Shown piece after piece: positions 12,601-23,212 of a stretch of DNA of 64,000 nucleotides; positions within the stretch are counted from its first letter, which is position 1, and every line of letters begins with the position of its first letter. The DNA comes from Anaeramoeba flamelloides (taxonomy: Eukaryota; Metamonada; Anaeramoebidae). The stretch covers positions 6,594,501 through 6,658,500 of the forward strand of contig JANTQA010000012.1 in the NCBI GenBank assembly GCA_027625915.1. The letters run 5' to 3'. Made by a program: the position numbers and the translations under genes. Under the pieces are notes generated by a model. It made no database searches. It was given only the letters and a program-made list of their open reading frames with translations, and was not told the origin of the DNA.

Positions 12601-14247
12601 CAACTACGAAAAAAAATAATTGCCCTATTCGCAGATTTTCGCTTCGCTTTCATTCGCTGTTTCACTTTTTTTCCACAATGGTTATTACAATTCAAATCAT
12701 TTTTAGAATAAAAAAATTGATTTTGAATTTTTAAGATACAATTACTAAATTCCTAAATATCTTTTAGAAAATTTTATTTTGAAATATCAAATTTCATATT
12801 AGAACAAAAACACAATTTCTAAGTAAAATTTGTGAATGACTTTTAAACTTTAATTTTTATTATTATAATTCTTAAAACAATACCAATATTTTTCAATATG
12901 TAGAATATATCAATTTTTTTTTTTGGTTAACTAAAAGAATTATCTCAAAAAAGAAAAAAAACTTCTTTTATTAATATTCCTGACAACAAAAGACTAGGTA
13001 TTGGGTAATAATGATGAAAATGGAAATAAACAAGGTAAAAAACCTTTTATAATATGAAAAGTCAAATGAAACTAAAGGTTTTCTTTTTCAGTAAAAATAG
13101 AAAAAAAAAATATTGATCTCAATCAAAAAATTTTCTTTACTGAATTTCTTTAGTCTATCAGAGTTTTTTGACAGTTGGCATCTTCAAAATTTGTAAGTAG
13201 AGAATATCAGCAATAAAAAATTTAAAAATTTTTCCCTCTTGTAGTAGAGTACTTATCCCTTAACAAAATTATATAAATTTTAATAATAAAAAATGTTCCA
13301 AAAAATTGAAAAATGAAACAAGAAAGATTCAACTCTAATTTACTGGAGCTCTTGTCACAAATAAAGTATCGAACAGCACTTTGGTTTTAAAAGTTTCTAA
13401 TATCACATGGCACTCAAAAAATCTTTTTTCAGTAATTTTTACACAATTAAAAATTTTTCAAAATGATAAAATGTGTCTGCTTGCTTAAAAAAAATTCTTA
13501 ACTGGTATTTGGATAATAAATGGGAAAAAAATTGCACCTCATTTTCCTTATTTTTCTTTTGCAAATAGAGTGTTACAAGTAATAGATTGTAAATTGTAAA
13601 CTATATGAATTTATTTTCATTTTCCTTTTTTATTGCTATAGCTTGAAATATATTGGATGAACATTGAACCCTAAACCAAAGTCAGATTTAAGAAGGATTG
13701 AAAAAAGTAAATCAGCTGAACTTTTTATTTCATTTAAATGACAAACACTAGCAATAAAAAATGGTACAGTAATTTCCAAAAAGCTTTCAATACCAACTTC
13801 AAATATGATCTATTTTACGACCTCGAATCTTCTTGTGGATACTTTAAAAAACTTGTGGTTTTCACTTTTTAATAAATAACTGTATCTAATGGCGTTGGTT
13901 GAGATTTTCATGGTAATATTTAAAAAGCAATTCTTTCAAAAAGAGAAAAAAGTGCACCATCTTTCTTAAGATTCGAGAAGACTATTTGTAATTTAAAGGG
14001 CATTTTAGTCTTCTTCAAAACTGTTTTTCATTTTTGTTTTTGTTCAAAGATCGAAATTATCAAAGACAAGAAAAAAAGAAAAATAAAAAAAACAAAACAA
14101 AAGGAAGAAAAAAAAAAAAAAAAAACTGTTCTTGAATATTCAATGAATTACCTTAACAGCTTGTAAACTATATTCAATTTGGTAAAGCCTCCCTTCTGGT
14201 GAAAAAGTGTTTACACCTCGATCATATTCATTTCTTGTAAGGAACAT
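9639..14247 (-). CDS. PSMA5: 20S proteasome subunit alpha type-5
   Basis: Two exons on the minus strand, 14247..14152 and 10268..9639, giving 241 residues, the same length as human PSMA5. This is a structural alpha-ring subunit of the 20S core; alpha subunits are not proteolytic. Exon 1 gives [20 protein letters not shown] and then [12 protein letters not shown], the typical alpha-subunit N-terminal helix region ([14 protein letters not shown] at 8-21). Exon 2 opens [14 protein letters not shown] and contains [54 protein letters not shown] and [10 protein letters not shown]. The donor is GTAATTC directly after codon 32 (Lys) and the acceptor is an AG at 10270-10269, so the join is phase 0 and reproduces the conserved K-LGSTAIG junction. 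A frame beginning at the exon-2 Leu codon (TTG) is not a real start. The 3883-bp intron is unusually large for a small housekeeping gene and is filled by repeat R1 carrying a 1.58-kb transposon. Confidence 0.95.
11127..11520. mobile_element. Inverted-repeat insert in the left arm of the intron element
   Basis: Bounded by GTGAAACACGGGTTTTCATT near 11138 and its inverted match, CCCAATGAAAAACCGTGTTTC, near 11491-11513 (about 25 bp, one mismatch). A second degenerate copy lies at about 55113-55505, which also begins right after TTA with CCTTTTTGGAAAAAAAGTG. The two share GAAACAAATTAACTT and GAGATCTCAAAAATA words in order, so this is an independent small family that shares terminal sequence with the larger element. 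Confidence 0.6.
12009..12138 (+). repeat. Telomere-like CCCTA/CCCTAA-rich tract
   Basis: Repeated ACCCT units (CCTACCCTACCCTACCC), then further CCTACCCTACCCTAACA and CCCTAACATACCCTAACATG words, within the core of the intron transposon. CCCTAA is the complement of the TTAGGG telomere unit, but the tract is imperfect and internal. It may be an element-specific tandem repeat, not a telomere remnant. Confidence 0.6.
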
Positions 14248-14989
14248 GTTTCAATTATTTTTTTCAATTTCTTTGGAAAAAAAGAAATATTTTTGGTTGT
14301 CAAAAAAAAATCAATAAAAAATTATTAAAAGAAAAGAAAAGGTGGGTTTGAGATCAAACAAAAAAGAAACCAAAAAAGATTTAAAGTTATGTTAAACTAT
14401 AAAAGAAAAGATCGTTCATAAAAAATCAAATAAAATCTTACTGGTAGAGGATGAAAGTAAGAAATGTGAAAAAAATAAATAAAGTTTAATTTTTCCAAAA
14501 ATCCCAATTAGATCTCATAGAGTTGATGTTAACATTTGATGACTTTACAAATATCATACCTTTCTTTTTTTGCACTGTTATCAATTAAGGAATTTGATAT
14601 ATATATTTTTTTAAAGTTCCAAAAGGATTGTGGATTGCTTGAAGTAAAATTCAAAATTAAATGATACACAATATAAAAATTTTTAAAGAACTTCTAAACA
14701 AAACTTGTTTCCTCAAAACCTCACAATTAATAGGTTTAAGGTATAACTACAAAATGATGAAACACTTATGATAGCTAGTTATTACTTGTTAGAGCTATTA
14801 CAAAAGCGAGTTTTTTTAATTGGATTAGTGGGCTATTACTGATTTCAGATTTTGGATGAATTTTTTTTTAAAATAATACATTTTTTTAAGGAGAAAATTT
14901 AGATTAGCAACTGTTTTTCTAATGAATAGTTTTTTGTTTAACAGCATTATTTAAAAAATAAATGAAATTCCGTTTAGATCTTTTAAAAG

Positions 14990-15872
14990 AGTTTTTTGTA
15001 ATTTCTTTTGGCGAATGAATTGGATGAGTTAACCCCACCCAAGCATTTTATTAATTTCTTGAAATTCAAAATTTACATGTTTCCAATATGAAAACCAAAA
15101 AAAGTAACCTATTATTTTTATTTAAAAATAAATTAATTCTTGAAAATCGTAAATATATCTTATGTTATCTGTTAGAAAGTTTTGATTTTGAAAAAAAAAA
15201 TATTTTTGGTTATTATTTTACATTAATAATAAGAGAATTAAATCTCAGCAAACTAAAATAATTGTGGTATAGGAGATTAAATAAATAAAAATTTAATAGA
15301 GACTTTACAAAATATTATCATTTAAATTGAGAAATATTAAATAGAATAATTTTCATTTTTATTGTTTGAAAAAAGTTGTTTTCTCGTTTTGAAAAAATGA
15401 AAATACAATTTCAATAGACTTTTCAATTTTAAAATTTTTTTTTAATAAATTGTTTGGTCTTATTCAGAAGAATCCTGATTACAATTAAAATAATTTTTGG
15501 AATAAAAAAATTGATTTTGAATTTTGAGTATAAAATTACCCAATTCCCAAATATTTTCAAGAAAAAATTATTTTCAAAATATCAAATTTCATTAGATAAA
15601 AAAACACAATTTCTAAGTCATATTGAGAAATGACCTAAAAAATTTAATTATTATAACTATCCTTCTTAAAATTATCAATCAATATTTTTCAATCGGTTGA
15701 ATAAATCATTTTTTTTTTTTTTTGGTTAACCAAAGCAATCATCTCATTAAAGAAAAAAAAAATATCTTCAAGTTAGTTGACAACAAAAAGTTGTTATTGG
15801 GTAATAATGAGATAAATGATATTAACCAAGATAAAATATTTTTATAATGTAAAAAATCAAACGAAATCAAGG
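14990..15872 (+). repeat. Repeat R1 copy 2
   Basis: Uninterrupted R1 copy. It shares ATTGGATGAGTTAACC, CATGTTTCCAATAT, AACCTATTATTTTTAT, TGTTTGGTCTTATTCA and ATTGGGTAATAATGA blocks with copy 1. It lies upstream of the PSMA5 start and runs directly into copy 3 in the same orientation. The sequence across the copy-1 insertion site (about 15475) is intact and shows the pre-insertion state. Confidence 0.7.
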
Positions 15873-16500
15873 GAGTAGTATATTTTAAAATAAAAATGAA
15901 ATCTTTCTAGATCGTGAAAATTTTTTATTTTTGTAATTTATGCTTCGACTTATAAAATAGATGATTTCTACTCATATAAACAACAGAATAAATATTGTAT
16001 CTTTTTTGGAATCAAAAATCTGCATCTTTCCAATATAAAACCAAAAAAAGTACTTTATTATTTATATTAACAATCAAGCTGATTCTTGAAATTGGGAAAA
16101 CGTATTTTTTGTTTTATGTTAAAAAGTATAGATTTAGAGAGAAAAATAATTATTTTCTTATTATTTTCACTTATTAATACAATCAGTTCCAATTTTAAGA
16201 CACAAACTATGAACGAAATTTAAGGCACAACAAAATCCCAAATTAAAGCACATAATATGCAAGTGTTTTTTTACACAAATTATTTTACTAGAATTTGAAT
16301 TTGGTGAGTTAATTTGAGATTTTTTGGTGTACTAAATTTCGTTCAGAGTTTGTGTCTTAAAAGTGGAACTTACGGTATTTCAATTCAGATCTTTGAAAAC
16401 TCACTGAGGTTGGGGTGATTAAACAAATAAAAATTTGATATAATTTTAAAAAAAGTTGATCAAGGAAAGTTAGACCCATTAAGGATTTTTTTTCTTTTAG
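15873..16500 (+). repeat. Repeat R1 copy 3, carrying a TA-flanked MITE
   Basis: Starts GGGAGTAGTATATTTTAAAA like copy 1 and follows copy 2 head-to-tail. A MITE (16180-16376) interrupts it; R1-like sequence resumes with a GGTGATTAAA(C/T)AAAT block near 16415 and ends near 16500. Degenerate throughout. Confidence 0.65.
16180..16376. mobile_element. TA-flanked MITE, copy 1
   Basis: About 197 bp between TA dinucleotides (16178-16179 and 16377-16378). The termini are CAATCAGTTCCAATTTTAAG and, inverted, CCGTAAGTTCCACTTTTAAG. They match the family at 17197, 24694, 48105 and 53094. TA target and size suggest a Tc1/mariner-type non-autonomous element. It is inserted in R1 copy 3. Confidence 0.75.
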
Positions 16501-16502
16501 AC

Positions 16503-17196
16503 CGAGATAAGAAAAAGAGAAAGAAATGAAAGAGAAGTAGGCTTTATTGTTAAGGGTTAGTGTTCAAGAGCTTGTAATCTGTTAAAGAGAGAGTTTTGAA
16601 GTGACTAAAATTGTGACTCCCAATTCAAAGATTAGTCAAAAAACCTTTGAATGACAGTCATTAGAAGTATTTTCAACTCAATTTAGTTTTCTGTGAATAG
16701 AAGAGAAGTAAGATTTATTGGTAAGGGTTAAGAGCTCAAGAGCTCTTAATCTGTTAAAGATAGAGTTTTGAAGTGACTAAAATTGTGACTTCTAATTGAA
16801 AGAGTAGTCAAAAGAACCTTTTAATTACAGCCACTAGAAGTATTTTAAACTGAATTAAGTTAAATAAAAGAGAGTATAAAATAAAACAAACAAAAATAAA
16901 AAGTTTAAAAAGTTTTTTTTGTGTAACTCAAGTTTTTAATGAGTTGGTGTTTGTTTCCTTTGCATTTGATAATTTCTGAATCTGACTAAATAAAAAATTA
17001 GTACAGAAGCGAAAATAGTACAGCAAAATTAGATCAAATGAAATACCCTACTTTATTATGTTTTAGTTTTAGTACTTTATTTTGGGTTGAGTCTATAATG
17101 TTCTGATTTTTTTGACTAAGAATTTCTTTTCAAAATAAGACTTTGTTTTTACAGTTTTCCCAAATCTTGTTTGATAAAATATGAATAAAAGATATA
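16503..17196 (+). repeat. Repeat R2 copy with a ~171-bp tandem duplication
   Basis: Starts with a GAAAAAGAGAAAGAAATGAAAG purine-rich block (20 of these bases recur elsewhere). It then has two tandem units about 171 bp apart, each containing TAAGGGTTA, AATCTGTTAAAGA, GAGTTTTGAAGTGACTAAAA and GAAGTATTTT, and continues with a GATCAAATGAAA / GGGTTGAGTCTATAA / CCCAAATCTTGTTT segment. The same modules occur at 49080-49740 (+), 42630-43510 (-) and in part at 25955-26110. Class not assigned. Confidence 0.6.
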
Positions 17197-17367
17197 CAGC
17201 CAGCTCCACGTTTATGATATAAACTTTGAACTAAAATTATGGCAGCTAAAAAATTCCAAATTAATACACATATTTCGTACTCTAGTAAAATAATTTGTGT
17301 TAAAAAAAATTCAAAAAAAAGTACTTTAATTTGAGATTTTTTTGTGTCTTAAAAGTGGAATTGATTG
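17197..17367. mobile_element. TA-flanked MITE, copy 2 (degenerate)
   Basis: Left end CAGCCAGCTCCACGTTTATG follows TA at 17195-17196. The right end, TTAAAAGTGGAATTGATTG, is the degenerate inverted partner. Internal words (ACTCTAGTAAAATAATTTG, TTTAATTTGAGATTTTTTTG) match the other MITE copies. It is inserted at the right edge of the R2 copy and is more decayed than the copies at 24694 and 53094. Confidence 0.65.
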
Positions 17368-18180
17368 CAAACTTGATAGTATTAACACAGCCAAAGTACC
17401 CACTCAATAAATTTTACTGAAACTTTGATTTAACCCATCCAGTTAGTTTCAAATCACTTCAATTGACTTTAATTTGTAGTAGTTAGAATCAGTTTGATTC
17501 AATTAGTCCCAGTTTCTTTACAATATTTTCAAGATAAAGTCGGACAATTATTATAATCAATTATTATCCCCCCCCCCTCCCCTTCAAACTTTAAAAATTA
17601 AACAAAGAGGGTTGGAACATAAAAAACTTAAAAAAGCTGTATTTAGGAACAATACAAAGTAAAAACAATCAAAAAATTTTTTGTAAAAAACAATAAAATT
17701 CATGTTAATCTGAAGATTGATCAGCTAAAAACCAAAACAACATGAATTTAACAAACACAAGATATTTTTTTACCTTCTTCAGGACTTTTAAACCTTTAGT
17801 TCTCAAATGTAATATTCAAAAAAGAATCAGATTTTGAAATTTTGGTTGGTATTCTTGTGTTATTTCTCCCTTAAAATCCATATTTCTCAAAATTCGGAAC
17901 AATATTTTAGAAGCCAACACTACACTAAGAATGGACAAAAACAGTTCTTAGTGTAAGGTTAAAAAGTAATTTAAATATATTGAAAAGCTAAAAGCATTTT
18001 CTTCCAAATTTTTAAAGGGGTAAATTATCCAAACAAAACCTACATTCGAAAAAACACAACAATTTAATTTATTTTTTCTAATTTTTTCTTCATTTTTATT
18101 AGGCTCTTTATTTCCGAAAAAACCATCTTTAAAATACTCTGTCTTTGGATCAAAAATATTAACAGATACATTTTTCCATT
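17368..18180. other. Upstream spacer of the syntaxin gene
   Basis: No gene is seen. A short poly-C/T run (about 17570-17583) is unusual in this A/T-biased background. The last 200 bp before the ATG form the likely promoter and leader of the syntaxin gene; no named element is recognised. Confidence 0.5.
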
Positions 18181-19164
18181 ATGAATGATTTGCTCTTCAA
18201 AATTAATAAAGATACATCACAAATGAGTGACAGATCTGATCTGTCAATCACATTATCGATAAACGATTCTGAAGACGATCAGCAACTAATTAATTTAAAC
18301 AAAAACAACAAAGACAGGGCTGAAATTGATCCAAGTGAATCCGAGTTATCCAGCGAGTCTGAAACGAGTCATGATTTAAACCAATTTATGATCAAGGTTA
18401 ATGGGGCAAAAGAAAAACTCCACAGGCTGGATAACTTGATCGATGACTTTGAAAAAGCAGGAGAATCCTCGCTGAGTGCCAAAAGGCTCAAGGAAACAGA
18501 AGAGTATAGCGGAGAAATGAAAAAGCTCTTGTCAACAATTGATTCCAAAACAACAGAATTGAAAAAGTTTTTGGATGAATTAACAAAGGAAACAAACCAA
18601 GCAAGTCAGCAGTCTGGAGAAGGGTATGCCAATGTACGCATCAAACAAAACAACACCGAGCAATTGCGAAACAACTTTTGTCAATTACTCTTTAAATTGT
18701 CCAATGTCGAGTCTACTTTTAAAAAGGGGTTCAGGGAGAAAATTGCACGGCAATCAAAAATAGGAGGAACGGAATTGACCGAAGAGCAAATCGATACCCT
18801 TGTTGAAAAGGGCGTACACAGCCAACAAATTTTTTTCCAGGCAAACACGAAAAAGGCAGAAGAAGTTCTTGCAACTATCGAATCAACACACTCTGCCATC
18901 ATACAACTAGAGGTTTCCATAAACCAACTCCACGAAATGTTCAGAGATTTGGCTATCTTGGTCGAAATGCAATCAGAAAAAATTGATATGATTGTGGAAA
19001 ATGTAAGCAACTCAAAAGACTACATTGAACAAGGCGTTGTGGAACTGCAAAAGGCAAAAACTAGCCAAAAAAAATATCGATCAAAGCTGTGTTGCATTTT
19101 TGTTGTTGTTTTTATTCTGATCCTCTTAATTGCTTTACTTTCTGTTGTTTTTTCTGTAATCTAA
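18181..19164 (+). CDS. Syntaxin-family Qa-SNARE, tail-anchored
   Basis: Single-exon gene, 327 residues. Syntaxins are target-membrane SNAREs that form the four-helix fusion complex. The SNARE motif spans about 236-293 (STHSAIIQLEVSINQLHEMF, then RDLAILVEMQSEKIDMI) with the zero-layer glutamine at Q264; the spacing matches syntaxin-1/Sso1-type proteins. A C-terminal anchor of about 23 hydrophobic residues (303-327) follows the basic KKYRSK, then two cysteines that could be acylated. Residues about 65-190 are helical with heptad character and fit an Habc regulatory domain, with an acidic Ser/Glu-rich N-terminus (20-65). Length and layout suggest the plasma-membrane syntaxin group, but the compartment cannot be fixed from sequence. 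The start is the first ATG of the frame; a second Met at 15 is possible. Confidence 0.92.
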   Translation: MNDLLFKINKDTSQMSDRSDLSITLSINDSEDDQQLINLNKNNKDRAEIDPSESELSSESETSHDLNQFMIKVNGAKEKLHRLDNLIDDFEKAGESSLSAKRLKETEEYSGEMKKLLSTIDSKTTELKKFLDELTKETNQASQQSGEGYANVRIKQNNTEQLRNNFCQLLFKLSNVESTFKKGFREKIARQSKIGGTELTEEQIDTLVEKGVHSQQIFFQANTKKAEEVLATIESTHSAIIQLEVSINQLHEMFRDLAILVEMQSEKIDMIVENVSNSKDYIEQGVVELQKAKTSQKKYRSKLCCIFVVVFILILLIALLSVVFSVI

Positions 19165-22100
19165 GAATTTTATTTGCTCATTTTCTCATTACTCTATGGT
19201 GGAGTATTGTTGTTTTAGGTTTTTTCATTGTTTCTTTCTTCTTTTATTCTTTTTTTTGTTTTTCATTATCAAACTATAATAGTTTTTTATGATTTTTAAA
19301 AAAAAATTTTTTTCTTGATATTTTTAATGATATTTTAATGTGAAAATTTAAATCTATTATTTTTAGATTCGAGGTTAGACTCGAAACCCATAATTTTAAA
19401 AATTCACCAGTTTTTTATTTGCTTTATTTCATTGTTCAAGTCACCCGAAAATAACCTAAGTGTATTGTTAGCTAAACCCAGAATTTTGGATTATATTATG
19501 AAATAAACTATATTAAAAAGAATTTCTCACCTAAAATCAGATTATGTTGGATGAATTCAGAAATTCTAAATAAAATCTTTTTTAAAATTTTAATTTTTTT
19601 TTTTTCAATAATCACCAAATTAATATATAAAAAATTATTAATCACTTCATTTTATAAAATAATAAAATGAAAGAAAAAAAATTAATATTCTTACCGAGAA
19701 GTTCTACTATTAGATATTTTAATGATAACCTTAATTATCACAATATTAGTGCTAAATTAGTCATAATATTAAAAAATTGTAATTCACCCAACTTTATCAA
19801 GAAAAACATATAAAAATGAGAATTGCAAAACCGTTATAAAATACAAAATCAAAAATAAAGAAAATTATTTTTTTGAAATCATACTTTCTAAAAATAAAAG
19901 GAATATTTCAAAACTTTGAGACTTTTACAATACTTTATGGTTAATAAATGTTAGAAAATGGTTGAAAGGGTTGTAAAGTGTCTCCAAAATTTTGGAAGAT
20001 TCAAAAAGTCCCAAAACACATAAACGGAATGAGATTTTTAAAGTAAAAGTCAAAATTTTTTTCATTTCATTTTTGGTCTTTTTCAAAAGTCTAATATTTT
20101 GTGAATTTTATGATCAAACAACTAATCATACATTTCAACAATATATTTGAATATAAAATATATGTATTTTATTTTAAAATGGGAATATTGCTTTCAAAAG
20201 TTAAGGAATATCTTCAAAATTGACATTATAAGGGGACAATGGATCGAAAATCCCTGAAAATGACTCGATTTTTTCAGAGTTTTTTTACTAAAACTACATA
20301 ATATTTGCCTTAGAACAAAAAGGGTTGGTTGGTTGGTTTTCAATATACTACAAATTAACAATAAATTCCGAAAATTAAAGTTAGTCAAAAATACATATTG
20401 TATTTCAGTTATACATCGTTTATAAATTATTTTTTTCAAATTATCCTTTTTTTTTGTAATTAAGAAAAGATAGCTATTGAACTCATTAGGATACTAATAT
20501 CTCTTTTTTTCAAAATCCCCTAAATATATAAAAAAACACCGATTTTTTATGGTCAGTTTTTTTTTGATATTATTTCCAACGAATGAACTTTTAAATTGAA
20601 CAATAAGAAAGAAAAAAGAATCTATATTCAAATAATTTGCAGAAAAATCAGGGTATATATTTTAAAACTCAAACACAATAATAAAAAAAATAAAATGATA
20701 AAAAATATTCAAAAAACCGAAAAAAAATCATTTTTTTAATTTAATTTAGTAATATCTTTTGAAAAAACTATTTTTTTTTATTTTAAAATTGAAAAATATT
20801 ATTCTATTTAAAATATTTAAAAAAAAATAGATTAAAATAATATCTCCACTCAGTCATTCAAAAATTTCAAAAATTCAAAAAAAAAATATCAAAAAAATAT
20901 TACTGAAAATTTTCATTTTTTTTCTCAGTTCCTATTAATACCTAATAAATTTGGAAACGTTTTTCAAAATTGTTATGTATATAATGTTTATTATTTTACT
21001 GTATTTCAAAAATAAAAAATTTATTGATTTACTTTTTGAAAACATTTTTACAAGTTATGTACTAACCATTTTGAATCTGTTTTGTCAAAATTTCAATAAC
21101 TCGAAAAAAAAATAGAATTTATAATTCCACAGGATCTCAATAAATAAAGAACATAATTTACCCAGTGTTTTGACCCACATGTTTTTAATATTGCATTTAT
21201 TTCGGATAACCATCAAATAACTAAAAAGGAAGAAAGAGGATTTTCATCTTTTTTATTTGATTGGTTAACAAAAACCTTTGAAAATCAAATAACGTTTTCG
21301 GTATAATAAAAGAATAAAGAAAAAGAATAATAACAAGAAGGAGAAAACAAGTTTCGTTACAATTCCAATAATTAAATTTAATATGCAAATGCTATCGTTA
21401 AGTTTTTGAATAATTATCCAACCCTTATCAGCTCTCCTAGAGTAAATAAAAAGTTTTCACTGTAGAACACAGTCTTTAAAGAACGAGGTGAAGGGTTGGT
21501 CGTTTATGAAGCACTTTTTTTCAGAACAATTTAAATTGGCATAATAGACTTGGTAACAATTTATATACTTTTAGTTATTTCTTTTTTTTTTTTTTTTTGA
21601 TAGGAATGATTGATCGAATTGTCAACTAAATTAGAACAAAATACAATGAAACTCTTTGATCTATTCCTTGATTCAATTTAATATCTTTTTTATTGTTTTT
21701 TACCCAATTACTTTTTTTTAACATAATCTGTTTTATAACCGAATAAAATTATTTTTAAAAATATTGTTGAATCTATTCTCAAAGATCATCAACTATTATA
21801 TCACCAATTATATTTTAATCAAGATATTCTGACTTTACCATAATCTTAAGAGGATTACTGGTTTTTTACAGAATATTACAAATTTTTGATATTATTGATT
21901 AATGAGATTTTTTTTTGCCTATCACGGTTTTTAAATATTAATCACGGTTTTATAATAACAAATATATATTTTTTTTAACAGTATAAGGCATCGAAAAAGA
22001 CACCCAAAATCCTTGAGTATGATGGGTTTGAATATTATAGATTGAATTATAACTAAAACTCAAAGGTTTATATTTTTTTTTATAAAAAAACATATTTTAT

Positions 22101-23212
22101 AAAAAAAAAAACATAGAAAATAATAATTTAATTTTTATCCAGAGAAGAGTAAAAAAAGCCAGAAAGAAAATTTATCAAATCAATAAAAGAATTGTATTAC
22201 GAAAAAAAAATAAATAAATAAATAAAAAAATATAAATAGTGAAAAAAATACCAGATATGAAAATAACCCCAAACAGGATTTAAAATTGTGATTTGAATAA
22301 TCAATAATTATGTAAGATTCCGTCTTATAAAAATCAATAATTTAAAAAATCAAAAAAAAAATCGGTAGATGAAAATTTGATAAAGAGTTACATTTCAATA
22401 ATTACATGGTTTCAATCACTATTCGAATAAATAACAATTTATGTTTATAATTTAATATAGATTTTGATATTTTTTGATAAAGCTCATGCCTACCACACTC
22501 GTACTTTAGAAATCTATCTAACAAACATACAGTGTTTTTATTAAGTTCAATAACCCGCATATAAATTACTAACATAATTTATTCATTTTTACATTATTTT
22601 TTTTATAGCTTTGTCATTTAAATACCCCTACCAACTAGATTATGCTTGTTTCAAATTTAAAAGAAGTCATTCTCTTATCTCGAATACCTTTACATTAAAT
22701 AACCAAAGAAGTCAACAATAAACAGTAAGTAAAAATGGTATTGGTTTCTTGATGCTCTTTTATCATGAAAAAAAACCTTAAAACTAAGGATCAAATTTAA
22801 AAAAATATCTCAATAAATAGACAAACGATTTTTGTCGAGAACAATCAAAAAATTTATTCAAAAAAGTTTCGGAATTATAAAAATTATTCCCAAATATAAA
22901 TAAAATTTACTTACAGAAAAGATCAAGTAGTTTACCTTCAAAATTGATTTTTACATACGTATACTGTTTGTTACTGAATTAGATATTCTATTGGAACAAG
23001 AAGAAAAAAAAGTTTAAAAGTCAAAAACGACTCTACCCTCAAACCAAATTTTAATTTTTTCTGAAATAAATCAGAAGACGCTACACCCAATACTCTAGTA
23101 CCAACGATCCATTTCTCCTTTGAAACTTTTCACACTAAAAAAAAAATATTGATTTTATTATTTTGAGAAAGACAGAAACCCATTTTTCATTTTTTTTCAA
23201 TCCTATCACCAA
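19165..23212. other. Gene-free AT-rich spacer
   Basis: No coding region is supported on either strand. A frame at 20194-20439 (-) has 81 codons of spacer-like composition and no motif. The stretch is long A/T runs with scattered weak similarities and no clear repeat family. Its right end is the presumptive promoter of the transporter gene. Confidence 0.65.

Larger units (their letters stand above)
11104..12681. mobile_element. Long-TIR PIF/Harbinger-like non-autonomous element in PSMA5 intron
   Basis: A 1578-bp element flanked by TTA duplications (11101-11103 and 12682-12684). Left end CCGCTGTGTAAAAAAAGTG; right end, read inward, CCATTGTGGAAAAAAAGTG. A longer inner inverted repeat of about 170 bp runs from about 11531 (GCGAATAAAAGCGAAGCG) to about 11700 and from about 12480 to 12655. 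The left arm is interrupted by a separate 0.4-kb inverted-repeat insert. The core is made of degenerate TGTTAACAT/TGTTGACAT words and a telomere-like CCCTA tract. No transposase is encoded. A TTA/TAA 3-bp duplication is the PIF/Harbinger hallmark; assignment to that superfamily is inference. Confidence 0.75.
10527..13070 (+). repeat. Repeat R1 copy 1, interrupted by a transposon
   Basis: Interspersed repeat R1, about 960 bp without its insertion, in two parts: 10527-11103 and 12682-13070. It starts GGGAGTAGTATTTTTCAAAA and includes GAAATGGATGAGTTAACC and ACATGTTTCCAAGATAAAACC. The right part has ATTGGGTAATAATGA. Copy 2 (about 14990-15872) is uninterrupted across the insertion point (near 15475), which defines the nested element. 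Function and class unknown. Confidence 0.75.
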
